DNA from: Cellulosimicrobium sp. ES-005
GTDB taxonomy: Bacteria; Actinomycetota; Actinomycetes; Actinomycetales; Cellulomonadaceae
DNA length: 64,000 nucleotides
Direction of reading: 5' to 3'
NCBI RefSeq assembly: GCF_040448685.1
Contig: NZ_CP159290.1
Coordinates: forward strand, 3,534,001 to 3,598,000
How positions within the stretch are numbered: the stretch's first letter is position 1; every line of letters starts with the position of its first letter. The position numbers and the translations under genes were made by a program. The notes beneath the pieces are model-generated. The model was not told where the DNA came from. It did not search any database and saw only the letters and a list, made by a program, of their open reading frames with translations. Positions 52,656 to 61,400 of this stretch are shown here, piece after piece.

Positions 52656-52946
52656 GCCGGTCCCTTCTCGTCGCGTCCCGCACGGTTCCCGCGCGGTGCC
52701 CCACCAGGCTGTCGCGCGGGGGGACGCCGGGTCTTGCGGCGCAGGGAGGAACCTGGGTTGCGACCTCCGTCGCAAGCGTCGTCGGCACGACGGGACCCGC
52801 GCCGACCGGCCGGTGTCGCCGCAGGTGAGGGCACCGGGCGTGACATCCGACCGGCGCATGGGGCAGGGTGGACGTTCACCCGACCGCTCTGGCGGGCAGC
52901 GCCACGCGTCGTCCGCCGGTCCCCGACCGCCCCGGAAGGAGGCGAC
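52656..52946. promoter_or_regulatory. Divergent intergenic region between ABC exporter and peptidoglycan-binding protein genes
   Basis: 291 bp. It contains the perfect inverted repeat TTGCGAC-CTCC-GTCGCAA (52758-52775), suitable for a dimeric regulator and placed about 100 bp before the exporter start. GGAAGGAGG at its right end is the ribosome-binding site of the plus-strand gene. No confident -35/-10 pair was assigned. Confidence 0.4.
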
Positions 52947-53750
52947 GTGCGCCGACGTCACGACTCGTCCGCCACCCCCGAGGGGCGCAACGCCGCCTCG
53001 CCGACGCCCGTCGCGCACCGCGCGGCCACGCCGTGGGTCACGGTCGCGGCCGGTGCCGGTGCGGTGACGCTCGTCGTCGCGGTCGCCGGGATGGTGGGCG
53101 CGGCGACCGGCGGCGGCGAGGCCGTCGTCGTCGGCGCCTCGACCGACGGCGGCACCGCGGTCGAGGACGGCGTCCCGGCCGTCACGCCCCGCCCCGACGC
53201 GCCCCGCCCCGAGGTGACGCGCATCCCGCCGCCCGACCACGCGGACGAACCGGAGGAGGGCGGCGACCCGGCGGCGACGCCCGCGCCGCGACCGTCGTCC
53301 GGGGGGACGGGCACGCCCCCCTCGTCGGCCGACCCCGGGTCGGCGCCGACGTCGGAGCCCGCGGCCACCCCGGGCGCGGGCACGCCGGATCCCGCGCCGA
53401 CGGCACCGACGGACGACGCCGCGTCCGTGACCTGGCTCCAGGAGCGGCTCCGCGTGCACGGCGCGGACGTCGAGGTCACGGGCACCATGGACGACGCGAC
53501 CGGTGCGGCGCTGCGCGCGTTCCAGCAGGCGCACGGGCTGCCCGCGGACGGCGCCGTGACGGCCGCGACCGCCGAGGCGCTGGCCGCCGCACCTGCCGGC
53601 GGGGGCGAGGAGTCCACCGACCCGGGCGGCGCCGCCCCGACGGAGCCCGCGCCGCCGTCGCCCACCGACACGCCGTCGGCCACCGTGCCCGGCGCGACGG
53701 CCCCGAGCTCCGGCGGGCCGGCGGACCCGGCCCTCGCGCCCGCGTCCTGA
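52947..53750 (+). CDS. Membrane-anchored protein with peptidoglycan-binding domain
   Basis: 267 residues. A cytoplasmic N-terminus (about 28 residues), one TM helix (about 29-52, WVTVAAGAGAVTLVVAVAGMVGA), a Pro/Thr/Ala-rich stalk (about 60-160), a PG_binding_1 domain (about 165-215: VTWLQERLRVHGADVEVTG, TGAALRAFQQAHGLPADGAV, TAEALAA), and another Pro/Ser/Thr-rich tail. It should sit in the wall space bound to peptidoglycan. The GTG at 52947 has AAGGAGG 4 nt upstream. No catalytic domain; role unknown. Confidence 0.82.
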   Translation: MRRRHDSSATPEGRNAASPTPVAHRAATPWVTVAAGAGAVTLVVAVAGMVGAATGGGEAVVVGASTDGGTAVEDGVPAVTPRPDAPRPEVTRIPPPDHADEPEEGGDPAATPAPRPSSGGTGTPPSSADPGSAPTSEPAATPGAGTPDPAPTAPTDDAASVTWLQERLRVHGADVEVTGTMDDATGAALRAFQQAHGLPADGAVTAATAEALAAAPAGGGEESTDPGGAAPTEPAPPSPTDTPSATVPGATAPSSGGPADPALAPAS

Positions 53751-53848
53751 GCGCCGGCCGGCCGCGGGTGAACTCGCGGCGTGCGGGCCCCGGACCGCGC
53801 CGCGGTCGGTAGGGTTTTCCCTCGTCGGACGACGGACGGAGCAGGACC

Positions 53849-54526
53849 ATGACGAGCGCGGCGATCGGCGCGGGTCAGGACCGCGGGGCACCCGGCCGCG
53901 CCGCGACCCCGGACCTCGGGCGCGGCTACGCGAAGGGCCGCGCCAAGCGCGAGGAGATCATCCAGGCCGCGGTCGTCCTCTTCGGCGAGGTCGGCTTCCA
54001 CGCCGCCTCGCTGCGCGAGCTCGCGTCGCGCGTCGGCATGTCGCACCCCGGCCTGCTCCACCACTTCCCGACGAAGGTCGCGCTGCTCGAGGCGGTGCTC
54101 GACTACCGCGACACCGTCGACCAGGCGGACCTGGACGAGGACCTCGCGCGCGGGACGGACTACTTCGACGCGCTCGTGCGCCTGGTCGAGCGCAACGCCC
54201 TCCGACGCCACATCGTCGAGCTGTTCACGGCGCTCGCGGCCGAGGCGACGTCCCCGGACCACCCGGCGCACGAGTACTTCGTCCGGCGGTACGAGTGGGC
54301 GGTCGCTCGGGCGGTCGAGCAGCTCTCCCGCCGGGCGAGCGCGGGCGGGCTGCGGGCCGGGGTCGACCCGCGCGCCGCGGCGCGGCAGATCGTCGCGCTC
54401 ATGGACGGGCTCCAGGTCCAGTGGCTGCTGTCGCTCGACCGCCCCCGGGCCGAGCGCGTCGACATGGCGGCCGACCTGCGCGCCTACCTCCGGCTCATCC
54501 TCGCCGAGGACGTCTCCGCGCGCTGA
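53849..54526 (+). CDS. TetR family transcriptional regulator
   Basis: 225 residues. The N-terminal HTH is at about 33-78 (REEIIQAAVVLFGEVGFHAASL, then LASRVGMSHPGLLHHFPTK), followed by a TetR ligand-binding domain (LVERNALRRHIVELFTALAAEA). It resembles regulators that control membrane or lipid functions, but the target is unknown. The nearest operator-like inverted repeat is at 52758-52775. It stands between a peptidoglycan-binding protein and a convergent membrane protein. Confidence 0.9.
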   Translation: MTSAAIGAGQDRGAPGRAATPDLGRGYAKGRAKREEIIQAAVVLFGEVGFHAASLRELASRVGMSHPGLLHHFPTKVALLEAVLDYRDTVDQADLDEDLARGTDYFDALVRLVERNALRRHIVELFTALAAEATSPDHPAHEYFVRRYEWAVARAVEQLSRRASAGGLRAGVDPRAAARQIVALMDGLQVQWLLSLDRPRAERVDMAADLRAYLRLILAEDVSAR

Positions 54527-54548
54527 GCCCGGTGGCCCCGGTCGCGGC

Positions 54549-55331
54549 TCAGCCGAGCAGGTCGCCCGGCAGGGGGTCGGTGCCGGCGGCCAGGCACAGG
54601 CCGGTCCGGTCGCCGTCGCGCCACGACGCCTCGGTCGGCGACCACACGACGAGCTCGACGCCCTCGGGCGCGTCCGCCCCCAGCACGTCCGGCGTGCACA
54701 CCCGCGCCACGCGCCGGTCCACGGCCTGCTGACCGGGCCACACCTCGTCCGCGCCGAGGTCGGTCCGCGCGACGACCTGGGCCCGGTGCTCGTCCGCGCA
54801 GGGCACGGCCCGCACCTGCGTCACCTCGCCGTCGGGCGGGAGCTCGTCGAGGCAGGTCCCGAGCACGAGCTGGACCGCGTTGACCGTCTGCGGGGCGGTG
54901 ACGTCGCCCGCGAGCGGCACGCGCGCCTGCTCGCCCTGCCACCAGGCGAGCGCGCCCGCGGTCCACGCGAGCGTGACGACGGCACCGACCACCATGCCGG
55001 CGACCGCGAGACCGCGCCCGCGCGTCCTCCGGGACCGCACGCGGGAGAGGCCCGCGGCACCGAGCCCGATCCCGACGGGGCCGAGCACCAGGCCCGCCGG
55101 CACGCTCGCGACGGCCAGCGGCTCGACGCGCGGCGCGGCCGGCTGCCACCCGGGCGCGTAGTACGTCTCCGGCGCGAATCCCGGTCCGGCCTGCCCGGCC
55201 GGGGCGGCCGGGGGTGGCACCGCGGTGCCCGGAGGCGCCGGGGCACCCGCGGGCGGCGGCGGCACCGGGGCGGTGGGTCGGGGCGGGACGGTCGGCCCGC
55301 CGGGCGGGGCGAAGAGGTCGTCGTCGGCCAC
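54549..55331 (-). CDS. DUF4190 plus septum-formation-like membrane protein
   Basis: 260 residues. A Pro-rich N-terminus (about 70 residues), two TM helices with the DUF4190 pattern (VLGPVGIGLGAAGLSRVRSR, then GLAVAGMVVGAVVTLAWTAG), and an extracellular domain with conserved Cys (TCLDELPPDGEVTQVRAVPC, ADEHRAQVV) typical of the actinobacterial septum_form domain (about 150-255). GTG start at 55331 lies 2 bp after the stop of the paralogous gene upstream. Function not established. Confidence 0.78.
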   Translation of the reverse strand: MADDDLFAPPGGPTVPPRPTAPVPPPPAGAPAPPGTAVPPPAAPAGQAGPGFAPETYYAPGWQPAAPRVEPLAVASVPAGLVLGPVGIGLGAAGLSRVRSRRTRGRGLAVAGMVVGAVVTLAWTAGALAWWQGEQARVPLAGDVTAPQTVNAVQLVLGTCLDELPPDGEVTQVRAVPCADEHRAQVVARTDLGADEVWPGQQAVDRRVARVCTPDVLGADAPEGVELVVWSPTEASWRDGDRTGLCLAAGTDPLPGDLLG

Positions 55332-55333
55332 GG

Positions 55334-55936
55334 CTACGAGTCGCTCAGGGTCGCGGCGAGCACGATGAGCATCGCGAACGCCGTGCAGACGGCGCCCACC
55401 ACGATGCCGGTGACGGCGAACCCGCGCCCGCGCGTCCCGTCCCGCATCACCTGGTTGAGGGCGACGATCCCGAGCACGAGGCCGACGATCCCGGGGAAGC
55501 CGGCGCAGACGACGAGGCTGGCGATCGAGACGATCATCGACGCCAGCGCCAGCCCGTTCGTCCGCGGCGGCGGCGTGTACGCGGACCCGTACGGGGGCGG
55601 GTACGCGCCGTAGCCGGAGCTCCCCGCGTAGCCCGCCGGGTCCGACGGCGCGCGGCCCGCGCCCGGGGCCGACCCGTAGGCAGGTCCCGCGCCGGGGCCG
55701 TAGGGCGAGGCGGGCCCGGCCGGAGCGGCGGGCGAGCCGTAGGGGGCGCCCGCCCCGGGTGCGCCCGGGTACGCGCCGCCCGCCCCGGACGGTGCGACGA
55801 AGCCGCCCTGCTCGGGTGCCGGGGCGTCCGCCGGCGGGTTGTACGGGGTGAGCGGCGGCTGGTGCGGGCGCGGTGCGGCGTACGGGTCGACCGGCTCGTC
55901 GGGGGACCCGTACGGCGGGACGGGGGGCGTGGTCAT
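55334..55936 (-). CDS. DUF4190-domain membrane protein
   Basis: 200 residues. The first 125 residues are Pro/Gly/Ala/Tyr-rich low complexity (PYGSP, YGAYPPPYGS). The C-terminus has the two-helix DUF4190 unit (LASMIVSIASLVVCAGFPGI, GFAVTGIVVGAVCTAFAML) with the ALNQVMRDGTRGRG linker. It looks like a shorter paralogue of the next gene, with which it forms an operon (2-bp gap). ATG at 55936. Confidence 0.82.
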   Translation of the reverse strand: MTTPPVPPYGSPDEPVDPYAAPRPHQPPLTPYNPPADAPAPEQGGFVAPSGAGGAYPGAPGAGAPYGSPAAPAGPASPYGPGAGPAYGSAPGAGRAPSDPAGYAGSSGYGAYPPPYGSAYTPPPRTNGLALASMIVSIASLVVCAGFPGIVGLVLGIVALNQVMRDGTRGRGFAVTGIVVGAVCTAFAMLIVLAATLSDS

Positions 55937-55970
55937 GGACACACCGTAGCGACGCGCGCGAGGCGGTCGC

Positions 55971-56756
55971 TCAGTCCGCCAGGTCGAGGACGACCGGCAC
56001 GTGGTCGGACGCGCCCTTGCCCTTGCGCTCGTCACGGTCGATCGCCACGCCGGTCACGCGGGCGCGCGCGGCGGGGGAGAGGTACGCGAAGTCGATCCGC
56101 ATGCCCTCGTTCCGCGGGAACCGCAGCCGCTGGTAGTCCCAGTAGGTGTACGTGTGCTCGCCGGGGATCGCCTCGCGCGTGACCTCGGTGTACCCGGCCG
56201 CGCCGAACGCCGCGAACGCGTCGCGCTCCGCCGGCGTCACGTGCGTCTTCCCCGCGAAGTACGCGACGTCCCACACGTCGGTGTCCAGCGGCGCGACGTT
56301 CCAGTCGCCGACGAGCGCGACCCGCGCGGTCGGGTCGTCCGCGAGCCAGCCCGCCGCCTGCGCGCGGAGCTCGTCGAGCCAGCGCAGCTTGTACGCGTAG
56401 TGCGGGTCCCCGACCTCGCGGCCGTGCGGGACGTACAGGCTCCACACGCGCACGCCGCCGCACGTCGCGCCGAGCGCGCGCGCCTCGACCTTCTCGCCGA
56501 ACGCGGGCTGGCCCGGGAAGGAGGTCGCGACGTCGTCCAGGCCGACGCGCGAGACGACCGCGACGCCGTTCCACTGGTTCACGCCCACGTGCGCGACCTC
56601 GTACCCCGCCGCCTCGAACGGCGCGACGGGGAACTGCGCGTCGGCGCACTTGGTCTCCTGGAGCGCGAGGACGTCGGTCCCCGTCCGCTCGAGGAACGCG
56701 ATCGCCCGGTCGACCCGGGCGCGGACGGAGTTGATGTTCCAGGTCGCGAGGCGCAC
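55971..56756 (-). CDS. xthA: Exodeoxyribonuclease III
   Basis: AP endonuclease/3'-5' exonuclease of base-excision repair, 261 residues. Metal and catalytic motifs in order: ATWNINSVRAR, LQETKC (metal Glu), YVPHGREVGDPHY, GDWNVAPLDTDVW (catalytic Asp/Asn), RIDFAYLSP and the final GASDHVPVVLDL (catalytic Asp-His). The GTG at 56756 lies 7 nt after TACCGT (56769-56764), a leaderless arrangement that matches the divergent SDR gene. Confidence 0.96.
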   Translation of the reverse strand: MRLATWNINSVRARVDRAIAFLERTGTDVLALQETKCADAQFPVAPFEAAGYEVAHVGVNQWNGVAVVSRVGLDDVATSFPGQPAFGEKVEARALGATCGGVRVWSLYVPHGREVGDPHYAYKLRWLDELRAQAAGWLADDPTARVALVGDWNVAPLDTDVWDVAYFAGKTHVTPAERDAFAAFGAAGYTEVTREAIPGEHTYTYWDYQRLRFPRNEGMRIDFAYLSPAARARVTGVAIDRDERKGKGASDHVPVVLDLAD

Positions 56757-56763
56757 GGGCCCC

Positions 56764-56769
56764 ACGGTA
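56764..56769 (-). promoter_or_regulatory. -10 box TACCGT before xthA (leaderless type)
   Basis: Minus-strand TACCGT ends 7 nt before the GTG at 56756, with no Shine-Dalgarno sequence between. Confidence 0.5.
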
Positions 56770-56847
56770 CCGACAGCCGCGCGTGCCGCCGGCACGACCG
56801 CCGCGCCGCGTCCTGCGCCGACGGCGGGCGGCGCAGGACGCGGCCCG

Positions 56848-56853
56848 TAGGCT
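56848..56853 (+). promoter_or_regulatory. -10 box TAGGCT before the SDR gene (leaderless type)
   Basis: TAGGCT ends 6 nt before the ATG at 56860. Together with the divergent xthA box it shows two leaderless promoters back to back within 90 bp. Confidence 0.5.
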
Positions 56854-56859
56854 GTGGCC

Positions 56860-57624
56860 ATGGCGACAGCACTCATCACCGGCGCGAGCGCCGGCCTGGG
56901 CCTGGAGTTCGCGTGGCAGCTCGCCACGGCGCGGCACGACCTCGTGCTCGTCGCGCGCGACGAGGCGCGCCTCGAGGAGGTCGCCGGACAGATCCGGGCC
57001 GCCGCGGGCGTGCGGGTCCAGGTCCTCCCGGCAGACCTCTCCGTGCCTGACGACGTCGCGCGCGTGGCCGAGCGCCTCGCCTCGCCCGGCGGCCCGGACG
57101 AGCGCCCGGTCGGGCTGCTCGTGAACAACGCGGGCTTCGCGACCCAGCAGCACTTCGTGGACGGCGACCTGGACGTCGAGCTCCGTGCGCTCGACGTCAT
57201 GGTGCGGGCCGTCCTGGTCCTGTCCCACGCGGCCGCCGGTCAGATGACCGCGCGGGGCCGGGGCGCGATCCTCAACGTCGCGTCCGTCGCGGCGCTCACC
57301 GCCGGCGGCACCTACGCCGCCGCGAAGGCGTGGGTGCGCTCGTTCACGGAGGGGCTCGCCGTCGAGCTGCACGGCACCGGCGTCACCGCGACCGTGCTGT
57401 GCCCGGGCTTCACCCACACGGAGTTCCACGACCGCGCCGGGATCGACAAGTCCGTCCTGCCCGACCTCGCGTGGCTCGACGCCGACCGCGTGGTCTCCGC
57501 GGCGCTCGCGGACGTGCGGCGCGGCGTCGTCATCTCGACCCCGTCGGTGCGCTACCGCGTCGCGTCGGCCGCCCTGCGGGCGATGCCGCGCTCGGCCGTC
57601 CGGGCGATCGGCAAGTACCGGTAG
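56860..57624 (+). CDS. Short-chain dehydrogenase/reductase
   Basis: NAD(P)-dependent oxidoreductase, 254 residues. Nucleotide-binding TGASAGLG at 7-14, NNAG at about 89-92, and the catalytic Ser (NVASVAA), Tyr and Lys of YAAAK. It belongs to the group related to DltE/YciK-like and fungal-type ketoreductases (LVLVARDEARLEEVA, then LCPGFTHTEFHDRAGID). The substrate is unknown. The ATG at 56860 was chosen over the GTG two codons upstream because of the -10 position. Confidence 0.9.
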   Translation: MATALITGASAGLGLEFAWQLATARHDLVLVARDEARLEEVAGQIRAAAGVRVQVLPADLSVPDDVARVAERLASPGGPDERPVGLLVNNAGFATQQHFVDGDLDVELRALDVMVRAVLVLSHAAAGQMTARGRGAILNVASVAALTAGGTYAAAKAWVRSFTEGLAVELHGTGVTATVLCPGFTHTEFHDRAGIDKSVLPDLAWLDADRVVSAALADVRRGVVISTPSVRYRVASAALRAMPRSAVRAIGKYR

Positions 57625-57637
57625 ACCGGGAGCCGAC

Positions 57638-57643
57638 TACGCT
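57638..57643 (+). promoter_or_regulatory. -10 box TACGCT before pyrE (leaderless type)
   Basis: TACGCT ends 6 nt before the GTG at 57650 and starts 14 bp after the SDR stop. Confidence 0.5.
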
Positions 57644-57649
57644 GGCGGC

Positions 57650-58225
57650 GTGACCAGTGATCTCTCCTCGACGCCCCGCGAGCAGCTGCTCGACCTCATC
57701 CGCGAGCTCGCCGTCGTGCACGGCCGGGTGACGCTCTCCTCGGGCAAGGAGGCGGACTACTACGTCGACCTGCGGCGCGTGACGCTGCACCACCGCGCGG
57801 CGCCGCTCATCGGGCACCAGCTCCTCGACCTCCTCGAGGAGCGCGGGCTCGGGACGGCCGAGGTCGACGCGGTGGGCGGGCTGACGCTCGGGGCGGACCC
57901 GATCGCGACCGCGCTCCTGCACGCCGCGGCCTCGCGCGGGCAGGACCTCGACGCGTTCGTCGTGCGCAAGGCCGCGAAGGCCCACGGCATGCAGCGGCAG
58001 ATCGAGGGTCCCGACGTCGCCGGCCGCAAGGTCGTCGTGGTCGAGGACACCACGACGACGGGCGGGTCCCCGATCACCGCGATCGAGGCCGTGCGCGCCG
58101 CCGGGGGCGAGGTCGTCGGGGTGGCGACGATCGTCGACCGCGCGACGGGCGCGGGCGAGAAGATCGAGGCGCTCGGCGTGCCCTACCACTTCCTGTTCAG
58201 CCTGGAGGACCTCGGCCTCGCCTGA
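57650..58225 (+). CDS. pyrE: Orotate phosphoribosyltransferase
   Basis: Pyrimidine synthesis enzyme joining orotate and PRPP to OMP; 191 residues, normal length. N-terminal GRVTLSSGKEADYYVDLRRV, PRPP loop VVVVEDTTTTGGSPITAIEAV (about 124-144) and the flexible-loop basic residues in RKAAKAHGMQRQIEG identify it. It stands alone from the rest of the pyr pathway, with a leaderless promoter before it and a terminator after it. Confidence 0.95.
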   Translation: MTSDLSSTPREQLLDLIRELAVVHGRVTLSSGKEADYYVDLRRVTLHHRAAPLIGHQLLDLLEERGLGTAEVDAVGGLTLGADPIATALLHAAASRGQDLDAFVVRKAAKAHGMQRQIEGPDVAGRKVVVVEDTTTTGGSPITAIEAVRAAGGEVVGVATIVDRATGAGEKIEALGVPYHFLFSLEDLGLA

Positions 58226-58261
58226 GCCCGGACGGTCCCCGGCGCAGCGCCGCCGCCTGCC

Positions 58262-58298
58262 CGACGACGCCCCGTGGCCGTGCCGCGGGGCGTCGTCG
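58262..58298 (+). terminator. Terminator after pyrE
   Basis: CGACGACGCCCCG (58262-58274) pairs perfectly with CGGGGCGTCGTCG (58286-58298) around an 11-nt loop, 37 nt past the pyrE stop. Confidence 0.75.
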
Positions 58299-58361
58299 TG
58301 CGGGTCAGGCGTGCGGTCAGGTGTGCGGAGCGACGCGCCACGAGGCGTGCGTCACATCGAG

Positions 58362-58380
58362 ATAGGTCAGGCTTACCTTG
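58362..58380. promoter_or_regulatory. IdeR/DtxR iron box
   Basis: ATAGGTCAGGCTTACCTTG matches 14 of 19 positions of the DtxR/IdeR consensus TTAGGTTAGGCTAACCTAA. It lies 110 bp before the HtaA-domain gene and just upstream of a TATATG (58399-58404), where bound repressor would block transcription when iron is plentiful. Confidence 0.8.
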
Positions 58381-58398
58381 CCTTGGTGAGGCGAGCCT

Positions 58399-58404
58399 TA
58401 TATG
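58399..58404 (+). promoter_or_regulatory. Predicted -10 box TATATG of the HtaA-domain gene
   Basis: TATATG is the only AT-rich hexamer between the iron box and the start codon. Transcription would start near 58411, giving a leader of about 80 nt with a GGGAG ribosome-binding site. No convincing -35 at the right distance. Confidence 0.4.
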
Positions 58405-58490
58405 GTCCGTCACGACGGAGCGTCAGCACGCTCCGCGTCGTCGGTCCCGCTCCCCGCCGGGACCTCGCCCGGACCAGCACGGGAGACCTT

Positions 58491-61400
58491 GTGCGCACTT
58501 CCTCGTCGAGACGCGTCCGCCGCGGCCTCGCCTCCTTCCTCGCCGCGGCCCTCGCCGCCGGCCTCACCGTCGCCGGCGCGTCCGCCCCGGCCCAGGCCGC
58601 GCCGGCCGAGATCCGGGGCGGCTCGGCCACCTGGAACTTCAAGGACTCCTGGACGGGCTACGTCGGCGGCGCGGGCACCATCACGCCCGCGCTGGTGGGC
58701 GGGAAGTCCGTCTACCCCTCCGCGTCCGGGAGCGTCGACCCGGAGACCGCCGTCGGCACGGTCCGCCTCGGCGGCTCCGTCCGCTACTCCGCGCACGGTG
58801 GCGCGCTCGACCTGACGATCTCCGACCTCCGGCTCGCCGTCACGGGCCCGACGTCGGGCGTGCTCACCGCGGACTTCACGTCGGCGGGCACCGTGTCGGA
58901 CGACGTGGTCGTCGCGGAGGTCTCCGTCGGCACCGCACGCGCGGGGGACACGCTCGTCCTCACCGCGAACGGCACCTTCGCCGCGGGCATCGCGGCGGTG
59001 GACCCCCAGTTCGGCGGCTACGTCGACGAGCCGATCTCGACGCTCACCGCGACCCTCGACGTCCCGGCGCCCGTCGCCCCGGCGACCGCGACGTCGACGG
59101 CGCTCGCCGTCGCACCGTCCGGCGCGTCCGTCGCGGGCGCCCCGGTGACCCTCACCGCGACCGTCGCGCCCGCCGCCGCGGGCACGGTCGAGTTCCGCGA
59201 CGGCGGCGCCGTGCTCGGCGCCGCGCCGGTGACCGACGGCGTCGCGCGCCTCGAGACGTCGGCCCTCGCCACGGGCGCGCACGAGCTGAGCGCGGCGTTC
59301 ACGCCCGCCGACCCGGCGGCGTTCGTTGCGTCCGCCTCCGGCGCCGTCGCGCACGCGGTGACCGAGCCCGCGACCGAGCCCGAGCCGGAGCCGGTCGCCG
59401 ACCCGGTGGTGACCGTCTCGCCGTCGGCCCCGGTGGACCCGGCCGTGGAGAACACCTTCACGGTCTCCGGCACCGGCTTCGTCGGTGCGGGCGCCGCGAA
59501 CGGCGCCTACGTGCTCCTCGGGGACGCCTCGATCTGGGACGGCAGCGGCCCGCTCGTCGCGAGCGGCTGGCTCGCCCAGGGCTGGGTCATGCCGCAGCAG
59601 GTGCGCGACGGCGCGTTCACCACGACCCTCACCGTCCCGGCGGGCACGCTGGACCCGGCCACGGAGTACGTGGTCGCGACGTCCGCCGCCCACGCGCTCT
59701 CCGCGACCGACCGCAGCCTCGACACGTTCACGCCGGTCGCGGTGCAGGGCGCCACGACCCCGGGACCCGGCTGGGAGCCGTCGATCGAGCTGTTCGCCGC
59801 CGACGGCACCACCCCGCTCGGCGACACCCCGGTCCGTCCGGACGACACGATCGTCGTCAAGGGCTCGGGCTTCGACCCGGAGGCGAACGTCGCCCCCGAG
59901 GGCAACCGCCCGCCGATCTCCGGGGGCATCCCGGCGGGCACCTACGTGGTGTTCGGCAAGTTCGCGCCGCAGTGGCGGCCGTCCCAGGGCGTGGCGTCGT
60001 CCGCACGCAAGGCCGGGTCGCAGCAGTGGGCGCTCGCGTCCGCGGCCCTCGACCAGGTCGACCCGCGCTACCAGGGCGCGATCCGCGCCCAGTGGGCAGA
60101 GCTCTCCGAGGACGGCACGTTCACGGCCGAGCTCGTCGCGAGCGAGCTCGAGCTCGACGGCGGCCGCTACGGCGTCTACACCTACGCCGCCGGCGGCACC
60201 GTCAACGCCGCCCAGGAGCTCTACGCGCCCGTCGCGTTCACGACCGAGCCCGCCGCTCCCGTGTGGGAGCCGGAGATCGCGGTCCTCGCCGAGGACGGCG
60301 TGACGCCGCTCGGTGACACGGCGGTCTCGGTGGGCGACACGATCGTGGTCCGCGGCTCGGGCTTCGACCCCGCGGCGAACGTGGGTGGCCGCGGCGTCCC
60401 GATCCCGGCGAACCTGCCGCAGGGCACGTACGTCGTGTTCGGGAGCTTCGCCGAGCAGTGGCGCCCGTCCGAGGGCGCGGCGTCGTCCGCGCGCAAGGTC
60501 GGGTCGCAGGTGTGGGCCCTCGCCGAGCCGGTGCTCGACCAGGTCCCCGCCCAGTACCAGTCGGTGGTCCGCGCGCAGTGGACGGACATCGCCGCGGACG
60601 GCACGTTCGAGGCGCGGCTCGTGGTGAAGAGCCCGGGGCTGCTCGACGGCGGCCGGTACGGCGTCTACACCTACGGCGCCGGCGGCGTGAGCAACGCGGA
60701 CCAGGAGCTCTTCGCTCCCGTCGCGTTCGACGCCCCCGCGTCGCTCACGGTGACGCCCGCCACGACGACGGTCGCGGCCGGAGGCAGCGTCCGGCTCACC
60801 GTGGGCGGCCTCGTCGAGGGCGACGACGTCAAGGGCGTGACGTTCGGCGGCAAGGCCGCGACCTACTCGCGCGACGGCGCCGCCGTCCTGCTCACCGTCC
60901 CGGCCGACACCGCCGCGGGGCCCGTCCCCGTCGTCGTGACCTCCGAGCTCGGGGTGACCGGCAGCACGACGCTCACCGTCACGGCCCCGGCTCCGGGGGC
61001 TCGACCGACCACGACGACCCTCGCCTCCTCGGCGACCTCGGTCGTCGAGGGGACGGCGGTGACGTTCACGGCGACCGTCACCCCGAAGGCGGCGGGCACG
61101 GTCCGGTTCACCGCCGGGGACACGGCCCTCGGCACGGCGACGGTCGTCGACGGCACCGCGTCGTACCGGGCGACCGGTCTCGCGGCCGGGTCGCACGCCG
61201 TGACGGCGACGTTCGTCCCGGCGGACAGCACCGCGTTCGTCGGTTCGACCTCGTCGCCGGTCACGGTGACGGTGACGGCGAAGCCGTCGGTCCCGACGAC
61301 GGCAGGCGCTCTGACCTGGGGCGTCAAGGAGTCGTTCCGCAGCTACATCCAGGGCCCGGTCGCGGGCGGTGGCGCGACGGCGACGAACGGCGCGAGCGTC

